Positions 18,600 through 31,130 of a stretch of DNA of 64,000 bases are shown piece after piece. This DNA comes from Sabellastarte sp. h YS-2021. Its lineage: Eukaryota > Annelida > Polychaeta > Sabellida > Sabellidae. Location: the NCBI GenBank assembly GCA_964017235.1, contig OZ024927.1:22835160-22899159 (forward strand). Reading direction: 5' to 3'. The notes beneath the pieces were generated by a model. It saw only the letters and a program-made list of their open reading frames with translations, did no database searches and was not told the DNA's origin. The translations under genes and the position numbers were made by a program. The number at the start of each line of letters is the position of its first letter. Position 1 is the stretch's first letter.

Positions 18600-19470
18600 A
18601 AACATAGTGCAAATATGCAGTACTGAAATGCATTACTGCTGGGTTTAAATTTGATTTAAATTTTCAATGTTTTTAAGTTCCAAAACAAAGATTTTAATTT
18701 ACCTTATTACAGTTTGTTATATACTTCTAAAATAGTACACTGTTTGTGGTTGAACTGAATTTTGTTGTTAATGTTGTGGATTAATTTTCATAGGAGGTAT
18801 TACTGAAACACAAAATGTGGAGTAGGCATTCTTTCTATGAGGCTTTTTTTCCAGGAGACAATCTTTCCAGGAGGCATTTTTTCTTGATTCCAAATTAGTA
18901 GACAAAGAAGCACACAAAATAAAAATCTTGAGAAACCCAAAAACTTCAGCACAAAATAAAAAAGTAAGTAATTCTCCAGTTTCTAGTACTTTCAATGCCT
19001 GAAACACAAAAATAATAGCTTACTGTCTTAAAATAAGCACAGATTAATAAAGTAACATGAAACACTTACCACAACAAATTATCCTCAGCATTGTTAAATA
19101 AGCAGTCTAATTTTTTCTGGAAAGTGCTTTCTGTAAGCCATAGATCCATATTTTATCAATTATCATTATCCATGATTAAATTTTGTGGGAGTCAGATTAT
19201 ATTAAAACTTTTGAAGATTTATCCAAAATTATATTTTTCCATAAAGGAAAACCAGTGGTACCCATAGTGAAAAAATGTTGATTGTGTATTGAAATAAAAA
19301 ACAACAACCATAGAACTAATTTAGTGAAAGCCCCATATGGTATGCACACCAAAGGAAACATTTGAAAGATTCTCTAGGTTGATCATTTGGTACAAGGTGT
19401 TAAATTATTGAATTAATAAATTAGTTTCAATTTACAGGGCTTTACAATAGATAATTGCCTCATGGTGCTT

Positions 19471-19518
19471 CCATTATGTAAACATTCAGGGCCTCAGGCC
19501 ATTAAGTTTACATAATGG
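19471..19518. repeat. 48-bp palindrome
   Basis: CCATTATGTAAAC (19471-19483) and GTTTACATAATGG (19506-19518) are perfect inverted copies. The loop contains a second inverted repeat around GGCCTCAGGCC. The whole can fold as a two-tier hairpin. Confidence 0.85.
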
Positions 19519-22496
19519 ATCGCTGCTTGGCCATTAACTTACTAACCCGTTGGCGTTACATGTATTTACAATAAATGAGGCAAACAATAAACTAAAGAAA
19601 ATGGGACATAAAAAGCCCCTACAATTTGAATAACATTGACGGGGAATAAACCATGAATAAAACTAAAACACTGAGACTGCTAAAATGGGTAAGTGGTAAG
19701 GAAGGTAATATAAATGTTTATTCTTTGATCATCAACACATACCACAGGGAAGACTGAGAGAGCCACTTATGTAACGGAAAACGAATGTCACATGGAAGGT
19801 GATTGGACGAAATTAAGGAGGGACGTGATGGGGATGAATATCCCAATGTGAGCCTCGTGATGGCCCATACATTGTGAATTGCAGCCCAGGGGAGTAACGT
19901 GGCATCTCTGACAGCTAAAATCAACTGTGGGAGGGCTTGGCATGAAGTATTTGTATCATTCATGTGATATTCATTTAATAATTGCGTTCAAACCCACTGA
20001 GCCAAAAATACTTAAATAATAAAACCAGTATCTATATAATCGTTCATACATTCAAATTTCTTTTCATCATTTCGCATCAAAACCCTGAAGCAATGTAAAT
20101 GAGGTTTCAAAGGTGACAAGACGTCCTGAAGCAATGTAAATGAGGTGTCAAAGGTTATGAGGTGACGTCAGACATTTGATCATGTAAAATAATCAATATA
20201 CCAATGAACTCCTGTAGTCGGAAACTGCTAAAGCAGGATTAATATTGAGCTGCTTGGATTTTTACCAGTTCCTGTTATTGTACAACACTATATCCATGTT
20301 ATGTGGTGTAAACTACTTGACAGTGCTTGTGTATTTTGAAACAGGCCCTTCAGCGATGCTATAATTTGTTTGCAAGTTCTTAAAAACTTATCAAACTATC
20401 TACACTAATCCAATGGATTAAATGTGTCATGGATCATTATGTTAGAACCTTTGACCTTATCTGGATCTGATTTTATTTCGCTTGTGTGAATGTATTTTGT
20501 ATTTATACTATCTACTATAAGCAATTTACAAATCATCTAGTAGTCACATATATTCATACATATATATATAAATTAATGTTATATAATAATAATAATTGTA
20601 TAATCCCAATGTTTGTTTTCTTGTCTTGGGCATACCTCCGGGGAGTAGGGAATAAAGAGAGTTTTTTATCCAGTAATGAAGTGTCTGAGCACAAAATGAT
20701 CATGCTCAAAATGTCCATACTAGTCTTTCTTTTTTTCGTATTTCTTGTATTTGTATTTATACTCAGCGCAATATTTCCATATACTACATGACTCAAAGCA
20801 TTATATGACCCATCCTACTGTACAAGTACAGTCCAGTGTTTTTTCTATGTTTATTGTCCACACGTGTCCACACATTGTCAAAATATTGACTTAAATTGTG
20901 TTATTGAAGTGATAGAATCATCGACAATTTTGGATAGCGTTGTAGACAACATGCCAGACTTCACTTTTGAGTGAACGTTTGGCAACTTGCTATTTCCATA
21001 CAGACTCTTTTAATCATATACCTCATCATAGTTAGGCATCACAACCTGCTCCAAACCCTTCAGGATTCATAAACCTTAGTTGTAACACTAAATCTAAGTA
21101 CTTTTCTGCTTCAGGAGATTCCTACGACTACAGTTCTTTTGGGAGAGATAATTTGGTTCTATTTTACATGACAGTTTTACATGGCCATTTGCCAAGATTT
21201 TTAAACTTGTAATATTTGAGATGATCATTCTACAATTTCCCCTAATTAAACTCTTAACCTGATAAAAGCAGTAGTCATACAACCAATAAGATAACTTTAA
21301 GAACAGCATAATCAGTATTGTTAAGAGGTAAGCTTGTAACAGTGAAACAGCGGTATTAAAGCTTGAATTTTTCTGTATAGAATTCCTGTAGTCCTTTTTG
21401 AATGCAGGGTTTAAACGAGTGGAAAGTTTATCTTTTTGAAATTAGTTTTTTTCTGAATGCAGCAATAAACTGCTGAACCTCGATATGATAATGGACCTTT
21501 TTTCTCTTTTAGCCCCTAAATTTGCATTTCATAGCTCTGTTTCATATTAAATAGCTAAATAATGAGCTTTGTTGATTGTCTGGATTGTGACTTACTCGCC
21601 ACTTGATTGTCAACTTTATTGGTCCTCATATCAGCTATGAATTTCTTGTCTACAACTGACAGAATTAAAAAGACTTGTCTCCTGCTTAGTAATTGTATCC
21701 TTTTTTGAATAACTTCCTCAGTTGCCAAAAGACTTTTTGCAGAGTCTTTTAGTTCATTGAGTTGGTTTTAGATTCATATGGATAGAACTTATGGCTTTAA
21801 AATGGAGTAAATAACTTCAAAAGAGACGTTTTGAATTATCTCAGATAAAAGTAGTGAACATGTATCAAGAGCCACGATTGATGCTCAATTTGGGGTCTGT
21901 TTTGCAGTAATTTTCTAATTGTAGCAATGCAATTACAGTGATTACTTAAACAATTACATAATGTTCCCATGTATACCACCGCACAGTGTGAAATCAAAAC
22001 TGACAAAACCAGATGACTCATCCTAGAAAGAGAAGACATATAACTGAATAAGTTTTGTTAATGTCCAGTCCCATTCCACTGTGGTGAAGTCGTTAAAGGT
22101 TTTGACTTAAACTGCAACTTTGAGGTAACAGAACCATCAACAACTGTAGAGATTGGTGGCAGATCTAGCATGCCAGGGATCAAGCTCATGATGAGCCCAA
22201 AATCAGCACCAATTTCGCATAAACAGCGGTGAAATTGAGCTGATTTTTGGCTCAACTTGAGCTGGATCCCTTTTCTGAATATGGACACAGGGCATTGTGC
22301 TAGCAGTGATGTTTGTGGATCATAACAAGTATTAATGTTTGACCTCTTTTCCACACAGAATTTTCACAGTGTGTTGAACAAAGGGTTTAAACAAAGTAAA
22401 AGTTTATCTTTGTAAAACGCCAATGTGTGTCAACCATGTCATGAATGAAGGGGATTGCTGTCCAACTTGTCCAACTGGTGAGTATATGACTGAATG

Positions 22497-22665
22497 TGTA
22501 TATTTTGTATAAGGTACAATGTTTAAGAGCATGTAGACTCCATGTGTACTAGTGTATATCATACAAGGTAAGATGTTTGGGTGCTTATGGATTCCACATG
22601 TACTCTTGTATGTCATATAAGGAATGATGTTTAATTTCATGTCAATTCCATGTCATGGACTCCAT
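22497..22665. repeat. Degenerate tandem repeat, unit about 55-60 bp, three copies
   Basis: Each unit contains TGTATAT or TGTATGTCAT, ATAAGG or CAAGG, GATGTTT and TCCATGTGT- or TCCACATGT-like text in the same order. Copies differ by 20-30 percent, so this is an old local duplication. Confidence 0.6.
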
Positions 22666-23390
22666 GTGTTTCATTGTGATGTGGCGGCATGGAAAATGTC
22701 TTGTTATTATTATTAATTTATTTCATTAATTTTGTGTATTAATTACATACAAAAGTAAGTTTGTAATGAATCAAAGGTCTTGTACAAGGCTACAACATGT
22801 CCAATGGCTATACCTTTTCACAAAGACATAGGGCTGATGATATTGCTTGGATACATTCTCATCATCTCCCATTACACCCTCAATTAAGTGCACACCTGGT
22901 AGAAACTATAAGAGTTTCCAATGTACATTAAGATTGAACTTACTTAAATTTAAAAACATCCATCAGTGTCAGAACACAGATCCATAAGTAACTATTTTTA
23001 TTTTTGAAGTCATATAAGTATTTGTAATGTAATCTTTTTGCCTGGGGAATCTATTTACATTTTGGGTGGTCAGATTGTGCATATAAAGGGGCACTTTCTT
23101 TGGAAAGGGAGAGTTTTTTTTTTGAGTTTTGCTCTAGGATCCAGGCTGTTTGGTTCAACACAAATTCATTTTGGGAAGTGTTCACTACTGGAACAGGATT
23201 GACTGCTAAAAAGGAGTAAGCATGGTTACTTAATTTATATCTATTTTACTTAAGGTTTCTTGTAGATAATGTGTAAGCTTACCAATGTTAATGTGTGTAA
23301 ATATAGTTTTGTGTGTAGATGATAATGTTTTGTTTTAAGTTTAAAATAGTATAATTTTTTACAAGTTTAATGTCTGATTAATATAATTTC

Positions 23391-24540
23391 AGTGTACAAT
23401 GTGTACTTTCATTCAGGCTGTATACATGGTACATGAAGTATAGGTTCAAATAAGGTGATAGGGCTAAACTATGGGGTGTCTGTGTAGGCAGCTCATACAA
23501 ACAATGATGTTGTTAATGTTTTGTAAACTTAGAATAAACAGCATGTACAATGTGTACTTCCATTCAGGCTGTACACATTGTATGTTATAGGTTTAAATAG
23601 TGAGATAGGTCTAAATTATGGGATGTCTGTGCTGGCAGCTCATACACAACATGACTTTGTTAACTGTATTGTAAGTTTAGGTTAAACAGTCCCAGTAAAC
23701 ATTTTTGGGTTTTGCAAAGGTTTGAAAGGAAACGTTTGGCAAAGGTTACAAAATGATGGGTACAAAAACTATTTGTAATAGAATGTTTTTCAAATGTTTT
23801 ATGTATGCCGTTTATTAAATGTTTAGCGATAAAATGGGGTCAGAGGTCAATTTCAATATCTCTATATGGTTGCTCACTATTGAAAATATCATTTTTATGT
23901 CTAAAATTGTAAGATAGTGGCTTAGAAATTGTGCCCCCATTCAATTCCTACTTTTAGGGATTGCATATGGGGCAATTTTTGACAAAGGCCTCTAAAATCC
24001 CCTATTATTGCTCACTGTGATCTTTGTTTGGACATGTTTGATGGTGAAGATTTAAAAATATAGTTTTAAAAACCGTTTTTGATAGAATGTTTTTAAAACA
24101 TTTGACAAGAAATGTTGTTTAAACATTTTTTTGTGTATTGTTTATCAAACATTTCAGGATGAATGTTTGAAAAGCATTTCAAGCAAAACTTTTGTTTCTC
24201 CAGCTATTTTATAAATGTTTTAAAAACGTTTCCAGTCAAACCTATCTTCTTTATTTGTTTTATTTTATAAACATTTAATTCAGTAAAAACGTTTGTATAG
24301 AGAATGCTTATAAAACGTTTTTTAAATGTCGTAGCGTAAATGTTTACTTGGAAACATTTAGAACTTAAATCATTTAGGTTTTAAAAATGTTTTGTAAATG
24401 TTTAAACCATTTAAAAACATTTTTTCTAGTGTTTACTGGGGTATTATAAATATAAAATGTGTACTTTCATACAGGTGTAGGCATAGTCTAAAATGTAGGT
24501 TATTATGATAAGGGTATATTATGGAAATTCACACTCTATC
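23391..24540. repeat. About 150-bp tandem repeat, interrupted by a MITE
   Basis: Unit 1 (23391-23540) and unit 2 (about 23541-23690) share ACAATGTGTACTTYCATTCAGG, a TATAGGTT block, GGGRTGTCTGTG and CAGCTCATACA in order. A partial third unit (AAATGTGTACTTTCATACAGG) resumes at about 24455 after the 750-bp MITE. Confidence 0.75.
23691..24440. mobile_element. Non-autonomous DNA transposon (MITE-like) with CCCAGTAAACA termini
   Basis: Terminal inverted repeats CCCAGTAAACA (23691-23701) and TGTTTACTGGG (24430-24440) bound 750 bp without coding capacity. The interior is packed with degenerate palindromic AAACGTTT / AAACATTT / AAATGTTT motifs, repeated some 20 times. It interrupts a tandem repeat whose next unit resumes after it. 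No convincing target-site duplication is visible, so the superfamily is not assigned. Confidence 0.75.
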
Positions 24541-27019
24541 AGGATTAAATATATTTTGAGATTAACTATTTAAACTATTTTAAACAGATGAATCAAACAC
24601 AACTTAAGTTTATGAAAAATATAACCTTAAACATATAATATTAAGAAACATGTCCATGTAATTCAAAGTACAATTTGATACTAATGTGGTAGCCACTGTA
24701 TGTTTTAAAGATGTTGCTAAGTTTATGAGTGATGTCACAACCTTTGACTGTTACTAGGGACTTGATGGTGTAATTGCAGTGTCTAGTAGGTAACTGAGCC
24801 ATAAGAGAATGTGGTTTTGAGTTTTGACAGAAAGGCCTGTCAGACAGCACTATACTAGAGTGGTTTTGGTTTGTATCCTGAGCAGTTTCCTATCTACATT
24901 TTCTTTTGCAAAGAGGGATACATTAAATGAAAGTTGTTCATGGTATTTTAATTACATGAAAGAGTTTTTGTGGAGATGCTATAGATGGGTGATGGGATTA
25001 TCTATAACCAAACTGAGGTGTGCATACCTTGGTTACATGTAGTGTCAATTTCTGGGGGATGATTGTAATTGGATCTTTGAGTATTATAATGAGGGAAACA
25101 AGCATATGATTCATAAAGCCCAATCATGCCTCTATCACTGCCACATAGATTTGTTTCGGCATGTAATAACTCCAAAAATATTTTACTTAGAACTTTTAAA
25201 TTTGACATGTGGGTAACATAAGTAACATTGAAAGATCAAATTATAGGTCATCAAAATATAAATGCATTTATATACCACTTTATTCTTGTTTCTTGCTAAG
25301 GCTTTGGGCAAGAACTATATTGCTTGTTATCCAGTTCTACATCCATAGTGCAAGGCGGGAAATGGCCATTGATGCAGTGAATTTGGGTATCTTGTGCCTG
25401 ACCCAAGTGTTTTCATGGGATGCCAAATCCAGTCATTCTGTAGCCCTGTCACATTGATTGCATTTCATTGCCCAAGCCTCCTAATAAGTTTTAATCCAAT
25501 AACCCATTGACAATATTGATGCTCAACTTAAAACCCAGGTTGACAACTTATTTTTAAAGCCCTTTATTCCCATTGTATATAGTAAGTTAGAAATAAAATA
25601 AAGGTAAAAGTATAGGGTATTGCGTCCCTTTCAATAGCCAGAATCATACAGGGATAAGCCCTCAGCATAGTGACATGTGGGATTCGAATTCATTCCCCAG
25701 AGATGGCTGCCTATGATTAGATGCTGAATACAACTGTAACAAACTTTTATACAGTTTAGGTTTGACTATTTGCAGATAAGTGTGGCTCCAGATTGGAAAT
25801 GAGTTTAGAGATCCCGTGGCTTAATGAAGGTCTTCTTTGAGCCATTTTCTAGTTTTTGAATGCCCCCACCCTCCAACTACTTCTCAAAGTTTGCTAATGG
25901 TAACTTGCAAGTTGGAATTTGATCATTTAGTGTTTAATCATGCTACTATTTTAATCAAAAGTAACCATTGATTTTTTTTTGGTTTTTTTTCAATGATACA
26001 GTAACTTCTATTTGTGTAAAAGTTTGTTGTAGATTCATGGAAGATTCATTTAAGATTAAAGACAAATTCTTCAAATTATTTTGCGGAGTATGCTCACTTT
26101 ACCTATGTTGTTTGAAAGACTATCTTGAGGACTCAAAAAAAACAAATATTACAAAAAAATTACATTTTCACTTAACATCCCCTTGACTCCTTGAGAATAG
26201 TATCGCTTCTACCGTGTCATAAGTTAACACAATGGCCGAGTTTAACTTTGCCCCCCCCCCCACTTTTCATATGCTTCCTACGCTACTGTCTTATCTCCAA
26301 GGTCTATTGTTGTATTACCAAAAACACCCTCCATCCCCCCCCCCCCCCCCCCCAGTTTACTTCTCCAATGGTAATATTCCACCCCAGATTATAATCTATC
26401 GGTGTAACCAAGCTGTAAAGAGGGTGATAGATTATGATTTGAAGGCGTGACTAGGGTGATAACTCCTGCTAATGTCTTGCTGTGTAAGATCTACTACTGT
26501 TTACATTCACAAGCCAGGACAAGCTAGGCTTCTATTCAATAGATTTTTTTTATTTGAAAAGATATCCAAGAAGTTTGTTTTACGATTTGTGAGTTTGGCT
26601 TTACTAACTTGTATACTTTGATGTAAATTTTAAGAATTAACATTGTCATTATTACTGAAGGATTTGTAGAGCAATAATTTCAAAATCAATAAATAGCCTC
26701 TCAGACACCATATATACACATGGATAAATTAAGTGACTGAAAGATGTCGATACAAGACAAGGCCATATATAGGGGAAGAGTGGCTGAGACAGATGAAAGA
26801 CAATATTTGCATGTAGGAGTCTATATCAATGCTTGCAAAAATTTATCATACCAGTATTATCGGTTCAATTGTCAACAACTCTTAAATCAGCAAGTAAAAA
26901 AACAAAAGTAATTCACTCATATTTCTAATTTGAAAGTAGTAGTTATTTTTAAAAAAAGCATGTCATTTTATGATGATTCGACAACAACCTTCTTTTGATC
27001 ATCAGTAACAAGTTGTTAT

Positions 27020-27094
27020 TAGTAGCAGTAGCAGGGGTAGTAGTAATAGTAGCAGGAGTAGTAGTAGTAGTAGCAGTAGCAGTAGTAGTAGCTT
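27020..27094. repeat. AGT/AGC trinucleotide microsatellite
   Basis: Interrupted run of AGT, AGC and AGG triplets over about 75 bp. Confidence 0.9.
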
Positions 27095-27152
27095 CATAAT
27101 CTGGCACACACCTCAAACTTGAACAAAAATGAAGAGAACAATAAATTCAAGC

Positions 27153-27292
27153 TAGTTTATTAGCTAATTTAGTTTTCTGTCACAAAAAGCAAAAAAAAAG
27201 GTATGTTGCTTGTCAATTAGTTAATTTTAGTTTATTAGCTAATTTAGTTTTCTGTCACAAAAAGCAAAAAAGTATGTTGCTTGTCAATTAGT
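27153..27292. repeat. Tandem duplication of a 64-76 bp unit
   Basis: Two adjacent copies of TAGTTTATTAGCTAATTTAG ... GTATGTTGCTTGTCAATTAG (from 27153 and about 27229), nearly identical apart from poly-A length. Confidence 0.85.
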
Positions 27293-27904
27293 CAATTTTC
27301 GGTGTGAAATCTCTTGATAATATGTACATTTTTATGTTACCTTGTACACAAAAAGTGCAAATAAACAATATTTTCAATTTTGCATGGTTGTATGCAAGAA
27401 CAACTAGTCAGATTGCACTAGAAGTCATTTTTACCTCTTACTAAAATGTTTTAAAGCCGAACCATGCCACTTGACAATGAAGTGCTCAAAAACCATAAAA
27501 CCTTGAATATGCCTTTAAAGTACCAGCAAAACTGCTAACCACTACGCCACTGAGGACCATCTACCTATAGAAACTATGAACTCTGCCTCTCTTTAGAAAT
27601 TATTTTCTTCTAAGATTGCAAGATTGATTCTGATCTCTGGCCTCATAGATAACACATCTCTTCTAGGAACACAGAGGATATGGCTTTGATCCCAGTGACA
27701 CACAGATACAAAGTGAAGCAGATGACCACTTAAAATGCAGTCTCCCGATGACAGGCTTAAGAACCTCGGGAAAATTGATAAATAGTCATTCTTGAGACTT
27801 TGTGTTTGAGTTAGGGGAATGTCAGTCTCTAGAGAGATGGGTCAAGTAGCGCTTTGAGTACTGTAGTGATGGAAATATTAAACATAAACATACAATTCAA
27901 TAGT

Positions 27905-28170
27905 GTAGTTGCTCTACACTCTCTCTACTGCATTTGACACCATTAACCACTCCATTCTTATTAGTAATAATTTCAAGGCATCAAACAAACTGAAAATAAA
28001 CCACAACTTTTTCTGTGGCGTGTGTCCGTTAAGGAAGTACCGTTTTCTAAATTATTACTGTTCATCCCAATATTTTCAATTAAACTCCTCTTTACGTCTG
28101 CATTTTTCTAGTTTTCAACCTACAATAAATTTTTTTATCTATTACACCCGTTTTTGAGAAAATTATTGGA
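27905..28170 (+). pseudogene. Possible L2/CR1-like LINE RT remnant
   Basis: One short piece reads STAFDTINHSILIS, the RT motif A region (AFDTIDHxIL) of L2/CR1 LINEs. The following sequence is too degenerate to align by eye. It is a separate, older fragment, since a better L2/CR1 copy begins about 400 bp downstream. Confidence 0.4.
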
Positions 28171-28560
28171 TAATTACACATAAAACTTGCCCACTTTATT
28201 GTGTGATACCCTTTTATCGCTCACATTCACCATTATCGGGGATCATCACTCTCATAATATACACTCACTAACCACACAATTCCCCAAATTTTAGGTTCAG
28301 TTTTAAACTTAAAGCCCCCCCCCCCCCCAAGTTCTCAAAAATGATTTTTTTCCATATCCTACTGACAATCCAACCAGTCATTGCTGCATATCAGCACCAC
28401 ATTAACTCAAGCATTCAATGTCCTGATGTTGGTTGTCAGTTTCTGCCCCTTTAAACCCCCCACCACCACTTTCTGTTTACATTTCACCATCAAGTCCTCA
28501 ATATTTATTCCACCAGCTCTGTCACCCCCTCCCCCCTCCCTCGTCTCTTCACCCTACTCC
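28171..28560. other. C-rich interval before the L2/CR1-like LINE
   Basis: Poly-C at about 28315-28328 and a pyrimidine-rich stretch to 28560; possibly the 5' UTR of the LINE. No gene is recognised. Confidence 0.4.
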
Positions 28561-30535
28561 TCCTTGCTGGTGACATTAACCCAAACCAAGGACCACTCAA
28601 GTGTCTGAATATCACCTTCGCAAACATCAGATCAACAAACAACAAATACCTGGCCATTGCAAAGTTTATTTCTGACAAGACACTGATCTCTTCGCAATGT
28701 AGAAGACCTAAATAAGACCTGACATCACAAGCGCCAACTTGTCTGAAATCACCCCGTTAGGCTACAGTCTGTATCAACAGCCACGAGAGGCCCGCCGTGG
28801 TGGTGGACTGGGGTTTTTCGTTAAAGATGGACTGCATCTGTTGTTCCTATGAAGGCCTGCTCCACCTTCGAAAACTTGCTCATCAAGATATCCGTAAACA
28901 AAGAATCTTTTTACTTTCTAAACATATACAGACCTCCTTCCCCTAGTACTCCTACCTTTTTCGAAAATTTTCAGTCACTTTTGGTGGATATCCATCACAT
29001 CACAGAAAATCTGGCTATCATCAGCGATTTCAATCTTCACCATGCAACAACATGTTCAAATTCAAAAACCTTTTACTCACTGATTGATTCATTTGGCTTA
29101 ATTCAGAATGCTAATTTCCCGACTCATATTCCCGACTTCCAGCTAAGATCCTCCCATCGATAAAGCCCCCTCAGCTTTTGGCTGACAGGTTTGTGGAGTT
29201 CTTCACAGAAAAAAATTGAAAAAATACGCTCAACATTCTCTGTTTCTCTCAACTTGCAAGACATCACCCCTGACTCTCCTCCCCTTATGTTCTCCACTTT
29301 TTCTACTGTAATAGAGGATCAAGTTACTAAAATTATTACCAACTCTCCTAGTAAATCAATGTTTCCTAGACCCTTGGCCCACTTTCCTTGTTCTTGATTA
29401 TCTGGATATTCTCATTACCCCCATCACTTCAATAATCAATGCTTCTCTTGAGTAAGGTAAGTGTCCAAACTTTTTCAAGCAGGCCCATGTTATCCCTATC
29501 CTCAAAATATCATCCTTAGACAAAGAAGTTTTCAAAAAACCACAGACTGTCTCAAATTTAAACTTTATCTCAAAAATACTTGAAAGGGTAGTAGCTGTCT
29601 AGCTACAAACTCATCTTGATGAAGTCGGCCTTATGCCTGCCTTCCAATCGGCTTATAGAAAACACCACTCTACTGAAAGTGCATTCCTTAAATATTCATA
29701 ATGATATTCTTCTTAATATGGCCGAAGGCTCTGTCACTGCCCTTACCCTTCTGGATCTATCCGGCGGTCTCGATACCATTGACCACACCATTCTCCTAGA
29801 CAGACTCAATGTTTATTATGGAATCAGTGAGCTAGCACTTGGCTGGTTTATATCATACCTGTTGGGAAGGACACACTCGGACAAGGTAGGTAGTACACTC
29901 TCGCATCCTGCTGCGCTCCAGTATGGAGTTCTCCAGGGCTCTGTCCTTGGACCAATTCTGTTCTCTCTCTATACTAACCCAATTGGCTCAATCATTCATT
30001 CCCACAGTAGCATCAACTACCACTTTTATGCCAATGACATCCAGTTATACGTAACACTTTCTCCAGAAAATTTCTCTCACTCTATGCAAAACCTAAAGAA
30101 CTGCCTAAACAACATTCAAAATTTCATGTTTACAAATAAATTAAAACTTAACCCAGACAAAACCGAGTTCATTCTCATAGGCTCCCAAAAAATTGTAAAC
30201 AACTCCTCCCTCACTTTTCCATCAATATTCTGGGAAATCAGGTCTCACCAGCACAAAGTGTCAGGAACCTCGGAGTGGTGTTCGACTCCAATTTCAATTT
30301 CTCAAACCATGTGTCACTGGTAATAAAGTCCACTAGAGTACATGCGAGAGACCTCTACAGAATTCGTCTCCTTCTAGACCTGAATACATCAGTGCTGTTA
30401 GCAAATGCTTTGGTGAGCAGCAGGTTGGACTATTGCAATTCACTCTTCTTATCACTTACTGATTTTGAGTTAAGGAGATTGCAGCTAGTCCAACAAAACT
30501 CACTCTGCAGGATTGTCACCTGTTCCTCTCAGTCC
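28561..30535 (+). pseudogene. L2/CR1-like LINE: endonuclease and RT (5' segment, split by E3)
   Basis: Frames shift often, but order is clear. LNITFANIRSTNNKY (28605) opens the endonuclease, followed by GYSLYQQPREARRGGGLGFFV (28760), FYFLNIYRPPSP (28912) and ISDFNLHH (29020, from GDFN). The RT follows: KNHRPVSNL-like (29540), MPAFQSAYRKHHSTESA (29634), LLDLSGGLDTIDHTILLDRL (motif A), VLQGSVLGPILFSLYTNP, FYANDIQLYVTLSP (active site, first Asp of YxDD replaced by Asn), KLKLNPDKTEFILIGSQ, and LLANALVSSRLDYCNSLF. It is cut after LQLVQQNSLCRIVTCSSQS at 30535; the 3' segment lies at 41967-42590. Confidence 0.88.
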
Positions 30536-31130
30536 CCAAACCCCCAAGACAGAGACACACATGCGGGTACCAATTTATTAATATACATATCATTTATAAT
30601 AACATAAAATACTAAATACTAAAAATTATTTACAAGTCGATAACATTTACGTAAAGTTCTAACTAATGTATACATATAAAAATTACATATGATTAAAAGG
30701 CTGCTGAGCAAATAGAGTAATGTGAAGCAGCCAGATGAATAAGTTACTGTAAGGCTGCTAGAAAGATGAAGTTACAGATAAAGCAGCCATATACAGTGCA
30801 ATGAATAAAAGTTCATGATGACTAGCAATTCAATTAGAGTTCATGAAAATTATTGATAGAGTTACAGACCAAAAATGAACTAAGAATGTGACCCCTGGGG
30901 TGACCTTCAACCCCAGCAGAAGGGGAGGCTTCAAGGTGAAATACTTGGGCCAATGTCAAATGTTAATAAAGCTAATAGTTTTTGACTAGGGAGAGACCAC
31001 TGCCCCCCTAAACTGCCCAAGGAGGAAGGCTCCCCAGAGTTTACAATAAGTAAAAAATTAAGTTAAATGAATAATTACTGGTGACATGAGCATATAGGAA
31101 AACCCTCAAGCCCAACCATAGGGTCAATAT
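30536..31130 (-). repeat. E3 3' terminal region (single B-type)
   Basis: Non-coding stretch between the recombinase stop and the element end. It contains GGCTGCT/GCAGCC repeats near 30700-30785. The 5' terminal block of E3 (GACTGACACC ... GCGAAAGT) is not found here, unlike the A2 copies in E2 and E5. Confidence 0.6.

Larger units (their letters stand above)
18600..23390. other. Gene-less interval with short repeats
   Basis: No gene is supported; open frames here are short and lack domains. Visible structure includes a 48-bp near-perfect palindrome at 19471-19518, a 41-bp-spaced duplication of CCTGAAGCAATGTAAATGAG (20084 and 20125), short AT microsatellites near 20560-20600, a GTTTTCTTGTCTTGG block near 20615 that recurs inverted at 56470, and a degenerate tandem repeat at 22497-22665. 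Confidence 0.5.
24541..27900. other. Gene-less interval with poly-C tracts, microsatellite and a short tandem duplication
   Basis: No gene is supported. A degenerate SINE-like stretch lies near 25605-25740 (CGTCCCTTTCAATAGCC followed by GGGATTCGAATTC). Poly-C runs occur near 26251-26266 and 26335-26354. A tRNA box A-like TGGCGTAGTGG lies on minus near 27535-27560. Open frames around 26190-26450 are translations of the C-rich tracts and not credible genes. Confidence 0.45.

Noticed and set aside
27013..27300. CRISPR-like array
   Set aside because: The repeats are a trinucleotide microsatellite and a single tandem duplication, without regular spacers.
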